Shown piece by piece: positions 6,314 through 12,060 of a DNA stretch of 12,060 nt. The notes under the pieces are model-generated. The model searched no databases. It worked only from the letters and a program-made list of their open reading frames with translations, and was not told the DNA's origin. The DNA lies in the NCBI GenBank assembly GCA_027056465.1, contig JALUKS010000199.1, positions 1-12,060 on the forward strand, read 5' to 3'. Position numbers and translations under genes: made by a program. Numbering within the stretch: position 1 is the first letter of the stretch; every line of letters begins with the position of its first letter. This DNA comes from Sulfurimonas sp. (GTDB lineage Bacteria; Campylobacterota; Campylobacteria; Campylobacterales; Sulfurimonadaceae).

Positions 6314-6342
6314 TTGACATTTATTCATAAAAAATATATAAT
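6314..6342 (+). promoter_or_regulatory. Consensus sigma70 promoter of the histone-like gene
   Basis: TTGACA (6314-6319), 17 nt, TATAAT (6337-6342): both hexamers and the spacing are at consensus. A second TATAAT follows at 6346-6351. This predicts strong, activator-independent transcription, in contrast to the Pho-type promoters around it. The predicted leader is about 47 nt. Confidence 0.85.
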
Positions 6343-6384
6343 ACCTATAATTTATTACTAATAGTAATGAAATCATCAAATTAT

Positions 6385-6390
6385 AAGGAG
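6385..6390 (+). promoter_or_regulatory. Ribosome binding site deciding the start at 6397
   Basis: AAGGAG lies 6 nt before the ATG at 6397. An in-frame ATG at 6367 has no comparable site and would add ten residues unlike the rest of the protein. Confidence 0.85.
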
Positions 6391-6396
6391 CCACCA

Positions 6397-6651
6397 ATGG
6401 CAAAAGTATTAAAAAAGAAAGTAGTTAAAGCAGTCGCGAAGAAAGCAGTAAAAAAAGCTGTTGCTAAAAAAGTAGTTGCAAAAAAAGCAGCAAAAAAAGT
6501 TACAAAGAAAGTAGTTAAAGCTGCTACAAAGAAAAAAGCGACTGCAAAGAAAACAGTGAAAAATGTAGCGAAGAAAGTAGTGAAAAAAGCAACAACTCCA
6601 AAAAAAGTAGTTACTAAAAAAGTAGCGAAGAGTAGTTCAAATAAGAAGTAA
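6397..6651 (+). CDS. Lysine-rich histone-H1-like protein
   Basis: This 84-residue protein (MAKVLKKK...) has 35 lysines (42%) and otherwise mostly Ala, Val and Thr, with no acidic and no aromatic residues. KKxV/KKA units repeat throughout, broken only by one TP near residue 67, and it ends SSSNKK. This is the composition of bacterial histone-H1-like proteins (Hc1/Hc2, AlgP C-terminus), which bind DNA or polyphosphate through charge. Nucleoid binding is the most likely role, inferred from composition alone. An 18-bp exact direct repeat (6414-6431 and 6504-6521, 90 bp apart) encodes KKVVKA twice, suggesting growth by internal duplication. It has a consensus sigma70 promoter and an excellent ribosome binding site, so is probably abundant. 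It is convergent with pstA, with 3 bp between the stop codons. Confidence 0.85.
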   Translation: MAKVLKKKVVKAVAKKAVKKAVAKKVVAKKAAKKVTKKVVKAATKKKATAKKTVKNVAKKVVKKATTPKKVVTKKVAKSSSNKK

Positions 6652-6667
6652 TTTTTACTTCTTATTT
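6639..6667. terminator. Shared inverted repeat over two convergent gene ends
   Basis: AAATAAGAAGTAA (6639-6651), TTT, then TTACTTCTTATTT (6655-6667) form a perfect 13-bp inverted repeat with a 3-nt loop. It contains the last codons and stop of both the histone-like gene and pstA, each reading Asn-Lys-Lys-stop. The RNA hairpin is A/U-rich, with a pyrimidine-rich 3' arm in both directions, so it may act as a weak bidirectional terminator or protect both 3' ends. Confidence 0.6.
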
Positions 6668-7461
6668 CTAATAATAAACTTACCAGTTAGGTTGATAACA
6701 AGTACCATAACTGTAAGTATAAATGATGCTGCCCAAGCTAAATCTCTACTGCTTGTCTGCACATCACTAGCGAGATCGTAGATACTCACACTTAAAGATG
6801 GAAATGCATGTGTTAAGTCAAGAGTAAAGTAGTTACTTGTTTGTGAAGTGAAAAGTAGAGGTGCAGTCTCTCCGACAATTCTTGCAAACGCGAGTAAAAT
6901 TCCTGTCATAATCCCCACTTTTGCAGATTTTATAACAATATCAAAAATTACCTTATATTTACTAGCACCAAGTGCAATTCCTGCTTCACGTAGCTCTTTT
7001 GGAACAAGTGAAAGCATAGAATCTGTTGTCCCAATAACGATAGGTATCATCATGATAGCAAGAGCGATAGAACCTGCAAAACCACTTGTATGCCCTGTTG
7101 GAACGACAACAACAGCATAAACAAATGCACCGATAACGATAGAAGGCGCACTCATCATAATATCACTGAGGTTTCTAATGAGATTTGCATAGCGACCTTG
7201 TCCATACTCTCGGATGTAGATACCTGCGACCATCCCAAGAGGAATACCTATAAGACTTGCTATACCTGCTAAGATAAACTGCCCTATGATAAGGTTACGA
7301 AGACCATTATCTATAAGGTCATTGAGAAAAAGTGAAAAGTGAAAAGAGCCTAAACCTTTCATAAAGAGCGTTACTAAAATCCATGCTAAAAAGGCAAGTC
7401 CTATAAGAGCAGAGATTGTAGAGAGTGCTAAAACTATCTTATTTATAAGTAATCTTTTCAT
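6655..7461 (-). CDS. pstA: Phosphate ABC transporter permease PstA
   Basis: This is a 268-residue inner-membrane permease, one half of the phosphate channel, with about six membrane helices. Family marks are the cytoplasmic EAA loop that contacts PstB (about 159-178, EAGIALGASKYKVIFDIVIK), the SAPSIVIGAFVYAVVV segment (104-120) and ARIVGETAPLLFT (193-205) with a conserved Arg-Glu pair. The length is usual for PstA. Its ATG overlaps the pstC stop by one base (TAATG), so the two permeases are probably made in equal amounts by coupled translation. It is the last gene of the pstSCA cluster; the ATPase gene does not follow here but lies at 2804-3583. Confidence 0.96.
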   Translation of the reverse strand: MKRLLINKIVLALSTISALIGLAFLAWILVTLFMKGLGSFHFSLFLNDLIDNGLRNLIIGQFILAGIASLIGIPLGMVAGIYIREYGQGRYANLIRNLSDIMMSAPSIVIGAFVYAVVVVPTGHTSGFAGSIALAIMMIPIVIGTTDSMLSLVPKELREAGIALGASKYKVIFDIVIKSAKVGIMTGILLAFARIVGETAPLLFTSQTSNYFTLDLTHAFPSLSVSIYDLASDVQTSSRDLAWAASFILTVMVLVINLTGKFIIRNKK

Positions 7462-8444
7462 TAGTTAGCCTTTCTTAAAAAATAGAATTTTGCAACAGAG
7501 ATAAGTGCAAAACTCATGATAAAGAGGATGAGTGCAAGATAGAAGAGCGAACTCATACCAAGTCCACTTGCCTCTCCAAAGTTGTTAGCTAGTGCAACTG
7601 GGATGGTGATAGTCGGGTCTGTAATCTTGTTGGGTAACTGAAATATAGAACCGATTAAAAATGCTACTGCCATAGTTTCACCAAGTGCGCGACCTAGAGA
7701 GAGGATAACAGAGCCAATAATTCCAACTTTTGAGAAAGGAAAAATAATATCTTTAATCACCTCAAACTTTGTAGCACCAAGTGCATAAGCAGACTCTTTT
7801 AAAATATCTGGTGTGGTGTTCATAGAGTCTCTTGTGATAGCTGCCATAAATGGTAAAATCATAACCCCTAAAACCAGTCCAGCCGTAAGGAGTGAGACCT
7901 GAAAACCACCAAAGAGATCTGCAACGATAGGAGCAAAGTAGTAAAGCCCCCACATACCAAAGATGATACTCGGAATAGCAGCAAGCAGTTCAATAGCACC
8001 ACCCACAAATGATGCGATCTTTTTCGGAGCGATTTCAGCTAAAAAGACAGAGATACCCATAGCGATAGGCATAGCAAAGAGAAGTGCGATAAGCGTTGAC
8101 AAGATAGTTCCTACAAGTGGTACTAAGCCACCATAGATAGTTTTTGTCGGGGTCTCTTCCTCATCATCCATTATCATATCATCAGAGCTATCACCAAAAT
8201 CATTTTCATCGACTGTTTCATCATCTGTATCCGAAACAGTAGTTGGTGCAAGACTCTTCTGTGTTGTCGCTTCTGGCGTTGTGAGTGGTACTTCTTTGTT
8301 CCAAGCACTATCACCTATAAAGTTTAAACCAAACTCACTAATGGCAGGTCTCGCTGCATTAAAAAGTGTAATAAAAATCCCAAGGAGAATAATAAAGACT
8401 AAAGTAGCACTAGAGAGGGCGAACTTCTGAAAGATTTTTTCCAT
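7461..8444 (-). CDS. pstC: Phosphate ABC transporter permease PstC
   Basis: This 327-residue inner-membrane permease pairs with PstA. The first membrane helix is at about 12-30. Permease core helices start near 105 (GGLVPLVGTILSTLIALLFA), the EAA loop is at about 216-236 (KESAYALGATKFEVIKDIIF), and SLGRALGETMAVAFLIG (249-265) carries the conserved Arg-Glu pair. The odd part is a low-complexity insert of about 50 residues between helix 1 and the core: a Thr/Pro/Ala-rich piece (51-70), then a strongly acidic stretch (72-97, 15 Asp/Glu of 26). It would face the periplasm, where PstS docks. The frame is intact, so this is not a frameshift. The gene has its own Pho box, separate from pstS, and overlaps pstA by one base. 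Confidence 0.95.
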   Translation of the reverse strand: MEKIFQKFALSSATLVFIILLGIFITLFNAARPAISEFGLNFIGDSAWNKEVPLTTPEATTQKSLAPTTVSDTDDETVDENDFGDSSDDMIMDDEEETPTKTIYGGLVPLVGTILSTLIALLFAMPIAMGISVFLAEIAPKKIASFVGGAIELLAAIPSIIFGMWGLYYFAPIVADLFGGFQVSLLTAGLVLGVMILPFMAAITRDSMNTTPDILKESAYALGATKFEVIKDIIFPFSKVGIIGSVILSLGRALGETMAVAFLIGSIFQLPNKITDPTITIPVALANNFGEASGLGMSSLFYLALILFIMSFALISVAKFYFLRKAN

Positions 8445-8475
8445 TAAAATAACCTAATTAAAATTTGATAAGAGT

Positions 8476-8508
8476 ATTATATAAAAATTTGATTACAAAG
8501 AGATTACA
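8476..8508 (-). promoter_or_regulatory. Pho box and -10 of pstCA
   Basis: Read on the minus strand: TGTAATC TCTT TGTAATC (8508-8491), then 9 nt, then TATAAT (8481-8476). This is the most regular copy: the two half-sites are identical. It lies between pstS and pstC, giving the permease genes a promoter of their own besides any read-through from pstS. Confidence 0.82.
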
Positions 8509-8517
8509 CAGGGGAGA

Positions 8518-8541
8518 TTCAACTCCATAAAAGGAGCTGAA
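8518..8541 (-). terminator. Hairpin after pstS
   Basis: On the minus strand TTCAGCTCC (8541-8533), a 6-nt loop and GGAGTTGAA (8526-8518) form a 9-bp stem with one G-U pair, 17 nt after the pstS stop. No U tract follows, so partial termination or 3'-end protection of the pstS message is likelier than a full stop. It would favour more PstS than PstC/PstA, as usual for binding-protein transporters. Confidence 0.6.
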
Positions 8542-8558
8542 AGAAGAAATGAAACGTA

Positions 8559-9563
8559 TTACTTGATACCGTTAGTTTTCCAGTAAGTACGAATTTTATC
8601 TGTTAAAGAGTTTGGTAATGGAACATAACCAAGAGATGAAGCTATATCTGCACCATTTTTGTATGACCAGTCATAAAACGCTGTTACTTTTTTATCCATA
8701 GCTTTATGCTCTTTTGGAAGTAGGATGAAAGTTCCTGCTACGATTGGGTAAGATTTTGCACCTGCTGGGTCAGCGATGATAGCATAGAAGCTTTTTCGTG
8801 GGTCAAAGCTAGCTTTTGCAGCACTTTGTTGGAATGCTTTAAGAGTTGGTTTGATGTAATAACCCTCTCTATTTTCTACTGTTGCCATATCGATACCATT
8901 TGATTTTGCATCAGCATAATCCATATAACCTACAGAGTATGGAGTCTGTTTGATAAGTGTCGCAACACCTGGATTTCCTTTACCACCAATATGGTGATCA
9001 CCAGCCCAAGTTACAGACTTTTTAGCACCAAATGCTTTTCTCCACTCAAGGTTACTTTTTGCAAGGTAGTAAGTAAAGTTAAATGTAGTACCACTTGCAT
9101 CTGAACGGTGTACAAATGTTAATTTTTTGTGTGGTAAGTTTGCAGTTGGGTTGCTCATTGTGATGAGTTTGTTATCCCAATACTTGATGTGACCTAAAGC
9201 GATTTCAGCGATTGCTGCACGGCTTAGTTTTACATCGTTATGATTTGGAACATTATATGCCATTGTGATTGCACCAACAACTGCTGGGAATTGATAAAGC
9301 TTATGCTTCTTTAACACTCTTGGAGTAAGAGGCTTATCACTTCCACCGAAGTTTGATTGTCTCGCTTCGATGTGCTTAATACCAGCACCAGAACCCTCAC
9401 TGATATAGTCAATCTTGATACCAGTCTCTTTGTTGTATGCTTTAATCCATTGTTGATAAACACTATAAGGAAAAGAAGCTCCACTTCCTTTAATTACATC
9501 ATTGGCACTAAGTCCACCAGCTAAAACTGAAGCCGCAAGAGCGAGTTTTACAATCTTTGTCAT
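8559..9563 (-). CDS. pstS: Periplasmic phosphate-binding protein PstS
   Basis: This is a 334-residue periplasmic binding protein that captures phosphate and hands it to PstC/PstA. The signal peptide is MTKIVKLALAASVLAGGLSA with likely cleavage after A20; no lipobox cysteine is present, so the protein should be soluble. Ligand-site motifs match PstS: GASFP (28-32), SEGSGAG (55-61), FGGSDKPL (72-79, D76) and HRSDASGTTFNF (152-163). The length fits the family. AAAGG precedes the ATG by about 7 nt. It is the first gene of the pstSCA cluster and diverges from the porin gene across a 143-bp control region carrying two back-to-back Pho boxes, consistent with joint induction of outer-membrane entry and periplasmic capture. 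Confidence 0.96.
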   Translation of the reverse strand: MTKIVKLALAASVLAGGLSANDVIKGSGASFPYSVYQQWIKAYNKETGIKIDYISEGSGAGIKHIEARQSNFGGSDKPLTPRVLKKHKLYQFPAVVGAITMAYNVPNHNDVKLSRAAIAEIALGHIKYWDNKLITMSNPTANLPHKKLTFVHRSDASGTTFNFTYYLAKSNLEWRKAFGAKKSVTWAGDHHIGGKGNPGVATLIKQTPYSVGYMDYADAKSNGIDMATVENREGYYIKPTLKAFQQSAAKASFDPRKSFYAIIADPAGAKSYPIVAGTFILLPKEHKAMDKKVTAFYDWSYKNGADIASSLGYVPLPNSLTDKIRTYWKTNGIK

Positions 9564-9593
9564 TTGTTACACCTTTAAAATTTAAGTTGCGGA

Positions 9594-9626
9594 ATTATAA
9601 AATTTATTGGTTTCATTTTGGTTACA
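9594..9626 (-). promoter_or_regulatory. Pho box and -10 of pstS
   Basis: Read on the minus strand: TGTAACC AAAA TGAAACC (9626-9609), then 9 nt, then TATAAT (9599-9594). It differs from the local consensus at one half-site position. The predicted leader is about 24 nt. It is separated by 14 bp from the oppositely oriented box of the porin gene. Confidence 0.8.
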
Positions 9627-9640
9627 TTTAAAAAGTAAAG

Positions 9641-9673
9641 CGTAATCAAAGTGTAATCGTTCCGTTCTATAAT
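9641..9673 (+). promoter_or_regulatory. Pho box and -10 of the porin gene
   Basis: Read on the plus strand: CGTAATC AAAG TGTAATC (9641-9658), then 9 nt, then TATAAT (9668-9673). Both half-sites are consensus. It shares the intergenic region with the pstS promoter, and the two boxes point outwards. Confidence 0.8.
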
Positions 9674-9706
9674 TTCGGCAACAAAAATTTACACACAGGA
9701 TATAAA

Positions 9707-10882
9707 ATGAAAAAAATCGTTCTATCAAGTTTAGCTGCGCTAACATTAGCTTCAGTAGCTGCAAATGCAAGTGCTACAAAATTGTATCAAGATGAAAATG
9801 GTCAAGTTTTCACTCAAGCTGCTGAGGGGCGCACAGCTCTTAAAACAGATACTTCAGTATATTCACATGCTGATAAGTTAAAGTTCTCTGGTCAAGCTTT
9901 TATAGGGTATAAAAATACTCACTATACTGATTCTGCTAAAGAGTCTGATCAAGCTTTTAAAGTAAGTCGTGGTTATTTACAACTCAAAGCATATCTTTTA
10001 GATGACCCTAAATCTTACTACCGTATCACTATGGACTTAAAAAATAGTACTGCTGTAGATGGAAATAGTTTAGTAGTTCGTGCAAAATATGCTTACTTAA
10101 ACTTAAATGAAGTGCTTCCAGCGACAAGTTTTGAGATAGGTTTAGCTCACCGTCCTTGGCATGATTATGAAGAGCATAACTCGTGGTTATTTAGAAGTGT
10201 TTCTGAAATTTTTATTGAAAATCACAACTCTGCACACATAAGCTCTTCTGCTGATTATGGTGTTATGGCGAAAACAAGAACAAAATATTTCGATAGTGAC
10301 ATCGGTGTTTTTAATGGTGAAGGTTACCATGGAACACAAAACTCTAACGGTATGAGTTTAGAGTGGAGATTTACAGGTCACTTACTTGGAACACATGGTC
10401 ATCCTGATAAAACTACCTATCTTGATGCTTCATTCTTTGGTCAGTTAAACCAAAAACATTCTCTTAATACAATAACAAATCATAATGATGATTTACACTT
10501 CTATGGTTTTCATACAGTCTTTAATATGCCTGCATTCTTAGCATCAGCTCAATATGTAACATCAGATGATACATCAATTAACTCAACTGCAACAGGTGCT
10601 GTTTCTAATGGCTCTGGTGATGGTTACACTTTCAATGTTGAGGGTCGCATAGGTTCTGAGCATCAGTACAAAGCATTCGCTAGATATGACAACTGGACAC
10701 CAGATGTTGTAAGTGGTGCGACAGAGTATTCTAAAAAGACAGAAATCGCTGGTGTAGCTTGGAAACAGAACAGAAATGTTGAGTGGGTAGCTAATGTTAC
10801 TGTAGATGATAACGATCATGCAGCAGGAACAGTATCTCCAAAAAGCACAGCATATATGCTAACAACAGAGATAAATTTCTAA
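9707..10882 (+). CDS. Outer-membrane porin, probably phosphate-selective (OprO/P-like)
   Basis: This 391-residue protein has a signal peptide MKKIVLSSLAALTLASVAANASA (likely cleavage after A23). The mature part alternates polar and hydrophobic residues as in a beta-barrel (for example FSGQAFIGYKNTHY, VSRGYLQLKAYL, YYRITMDLKN, FNVEGRIG). It ends in Phe (LTTEINF), the usual outer-membrane sorting signal. I recognise the general form of the OprO/OprP group, but the phosphate role rests mainly on its Pho box and divergence from pstS. AGGA lies 6 nt before the ATG. It is monocistronic, with an intrinsic terminator downstream. Another anion or general porin induced by phosphate limitation, like PhoE, is the alternative. 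Confidence 0.85.
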   Translation: MKKIVLSSLAALTLASVAANASATKLYQDENGQVFTQAAEGRTALKTDTSVYSHADKLKFSGQAFIGYKNTHYTDSAKESDQAFKVSRGYLQLKAYLLDDPKSYYRITMDLKNSTAVDGNSLVVRAKYAYLNLNEVLPATSFEIGLAHRPWHDYEEHNSWLFRSVSEIFIENHNSAHISSSADYGVMAKTRTKYFDSDIGVFNGEGYHGTQNSNGMSLEWRFTGHLLGTHGHPDKTTYLDASFFGQLNQKHSLNTITNHNDDLHFYGFHTVFNMPAFLASAQYVTSDDTSINSTATGAVSNGSGDGYTFNVEGRIGSEHQYKAFARYDNWTPDVVSGATEYSKKTEIAGVAWKQNRNVEWVANVTVDDNDHAAGTVSPKSTAYMLTTEINF

Positions 10883-10909
10883 GAACAAGTTATCTTTCTA
10901 AAAATCTTA

Positions 10910-10939
10910 TAGAGTTACTTCTTCTCCTTAGTAACTCTA
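10910..10939. repeat. Perfect inverted repeat after the porin gene
   Basis: TAGAGTTACT (10910-10919) and AGTAACTCTA (10930-10939) form a perfect 10-bp stem around a 10-nt pyrimidine loop, 28 bp after the porin stop. No T run follows, so it is not a classic terminator. It may stabilise the porin message. Short AAATTTCA copies (10947, 10954, 10969) lie between it and the terminator. Confidence 0.5.
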
Positions 10940-10987
10940 AGATACAAAATTTCAAATTTCAAGTTTTAAAATTTCATTCTTCCTTGT

Positions 10988-11016
10988 AAAGTCGGTTTTC
11001 ATATGCCGACTTTTTT
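10988..11016 (+). terminator. Rho-independent terminator of the porin gene
   Basis: AAAGTCGG (10988-10995), a 10-nt loop and CCGACTTT (11006-11013) form a stem running into TTTTTT (11011-11016). The last bases overlap the stop codon of the convergent HNH gene at 11015-11017. In the reverse direction the T run is only three bases, so it is best as a plus-strand terminator. Confidence 0.85.
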
Positions 11017-12060
11017 ATAAAAGTAAATCATTTATATCATCTTGAAATACATAATCTCTATGATATTTTAAATACTTTTCTCTCTCTTCTGGATAAATTC
11101 TCATTTTATTTTTTGCATTTGGATTAATACTCAATTTTTCCCATGTGTAAGGAGTTAATTGTGTTCCACATATGAGTTCACCATTATCTAAAAATGTTAT
11201 ATATCCTTGATCAAAAAGCTTGTCATAGGTTGGGGACAAGGCTAATCCATTTAAGAAATCCCTAGCTTCTTTCTGATTATCTTCACTCATGCATATAGCA
11301 TATGGTTTTATATGACTTGCAATTAATAATCTTTCATCAGATATTTTCGTGAATGGACATTGTGGCATATGGTCAATGACTTGTTTCCTATATTTTTGAG
11401 CACCATCCCGTGATGCAAATTTTTTAGAAATTTCTTTTTTAATTTTTACTGTTTTTATTTCTTCTGAAAGTTTTGGATGAACTATAGACCTGAACTGGTA
11501 ATCTAGTAAAATTCTAAAATAAAAAATTATATTTTCTTTGTTTTTATCTACTGGAGATAATTTCAATATAGACAAATAGCTAATATTAGGTAGAATAAGT
11601 TTTCTCCAAGTATCCCAAATCTTTTCATCAGAACGAATGTATGCTCTACTCTGTTTTTTATCATCTATAAAATCTGAAACATCATAAATTGAAAATTTTA
11701 CTAAATTATCCGTTAATGCATTGATTTTTTCAAGATGCTTATCAAAGTCTTTTGAAATATTATTATGATAAACTTGTTCTTGCTTTTGATACTCAATTTT
11801 TGCATCAGCCAAATATTTTTTTAGATTGTTTTTACTAAAAAAACAGTTTTCTTGAATGATAGGATAAACTCTTTTTCCATTCTTTTTGGTATTACCCCAA
11901 TCATTGTAATTAAAAAAATCAATTAATCTTTGACCATTGGAACCTAAGTAGCTACCGACATATTTTCGAGCTTCACCATTACCTTTGTATAAAGATAATT
12001 TATTTTGTCGAAAAATAAAACTATCTTCTGCACGTAGATTTTGAATCGAATCAATTATAT
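11015..12060 (-). CDS. HNH endonuclease, probably restriction enzyme, N-terminus outside window
   Basis: The frame is open from its TAA at 11017-11015 to the right edge; about 347 codons are visible and no stop or in-frame ATG occurs between 11813 and 12060. A TTG at 11812 could look like a start, but the sequence before it is clearly coding (RLIDFFNYNDWGN, GKRVYPIIQEN). The C-terminal part carries an HNH module of the type found in restriction endonucleases: QCPFT (C at 11359-11357), IASHIKPYAI (catalytic His, about 11316), then FLNGLALSPTYDKLFDQGYI (about 11256-11197) and a tail with PEEREKYLKYHRDYVF. Only one cysteine is present, so there is no zinc knuckle. The middle is lysine-rich and helical. 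Base composition is very A/T-rich (12 G/C of 60 at 11521-11580), suggesting transfer. A partner methyltransferase may lie outside. It is not part of the Pho system. Confidence 0.8.
   Translation of the reverse strand, partial: IIDSIQNLRAEDSFIFRQNKLSLYKGNGEARKYVGSYLGSNGQRLIDFFNYNDWGNTKKNGKRVYPIIQENCFFSKNNLKKYLADAKIEYQKQEQVYHNNISKDFDKHLEKINALTDNLVKFSIYDVSDFIDDKKQSRAYIRSDEKIWDTWRKLILPNISYLSILKLSPVDKNKENIIFYFRILLDYQFRSIVHPKLSEEIKTVKIKKEISKKFASRDGAQKYRKQVIDHMPQCPFTKISDERLLIASHIKPYAICMSEDNQKEARDFLNGLALSPTYDKLFDQGYITFLDNGELICGTQLTPYTWEKLSINPNAKNKMRIYPEEREKYLKYHRDYVFQDDINDLLL

Noticed and set aside
6367..6396. In-frame extension of the histone-like gene to an ATG at 6367
   Set aside because: The extra residues (MKSSNYKEPP) do not resemble the lysine repeats, and AAGGAG falls 6 nt before the ATG at 6397.
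7762..7953. Second minus-strand frame within pstC
   Set aside because: Out-of-frame shadow of pstC core helices with unusual Trp/Cys/Tyr content; no evidence of frameshifting.
8145..8294. Frameshift or assembly error as cause of the acidic PstC stretch
   Set aside because: The frame is continuous and normal PstC sequence resumes on both sides; the stretch reads as a genuine low-complexity insert.
9582..9770. Minus-strand 62-residue frame across the pstS-porin control region
   Set aside because: It would overlap both promoters and the porin signal peptide, has no ribosome binding site and Cys/Phe-rich shadow composition.
11810..11812. TTG as start of the HNH gene
   Set aside because: The frame before it is open to the window edge and reads as ordinary protein; no convincing ribosome binding site precedes the TTG.
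1..12060. CRISPR array, tRNA, insertion sequence or attachment site
   Set aside because: No regularly spaced long repeats, cloverleaf-like sequence, transposase motifs or terminal inverted repeats were seen.

Overview
The window (about one third G+C) looks like chromosome of a free-living or sulfur-oxidising member of the Campylobacterota (Sulfurimonas/Sulfurovum type). This is inferred from gene style, A/T-rich codon use, protein sequence character and the porin type; no rRNA or other marker gene is present. Most of the window is one phosphate-starvation (Pho) locus. There are no tRNA or rRNA genes, insertion sequences or CRISPR arrays, and no gene-free stretch longer than about 300 bases.

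Layout, left to right. (1) 39-3583, minus strand: a four-gene operon pstB-phoU-phoB-phoR, encoding the transporter ATPase, the PhoU regulator, the response regulator and the sensor kinase. (2) 3728-4141, plus strand: a small unknown protein divergent from pstB. (3) 4138-5895, minus: an EAL-CBS-GGDEF cyclic-di-GMP protein. (4) 5946-6233, minus: a small helix-turn-helix protein. (5) 6397-6651, plus: an 84-residue, 42% lysine, histone-H1-like protein with a textbook sigma70 promoter. (6) 6655-9563, minus: pstS-pstC-pstA. (7) 9707-10882, plus: an outer-membrane porin divergent from pstS. (8) 11015-12060, minus: an HNH-type (probably restriction) endonuclease whose frame stays open through the right edge, so its N-terminus lies outside.

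The main discovery is a repeated 33-bp promoter element found six times: YGTAAYC, 4 bp, WGTAAYC (11-bp direct repeat), then exactly 9 bp, then a perfect TATAAT. It lies in front of pstB, pstC, pstS, the porin, the EAL-CBS-GGDEF gene and the unknown 137-residue gene. The geometry is that of a PhoB box replacing the -35 element. I infer that it is this lineage's Pho box and that the last two genes belong to the Pho regulon. This would tie phosphate limitation directly to cyclic-di-GMP turnover and to an uncharacterised protein.

Working model: porin and PstS bring phosphate across the outer membrane and periplasm, PstCAB imports it, PhoU and PhoR report transport state or phosphate level, and PhoB switches on all six promoters, including that of its own operon. 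The pst genes are split into pstSCA and pstB-phoU-phoBR by the four inserted genes.
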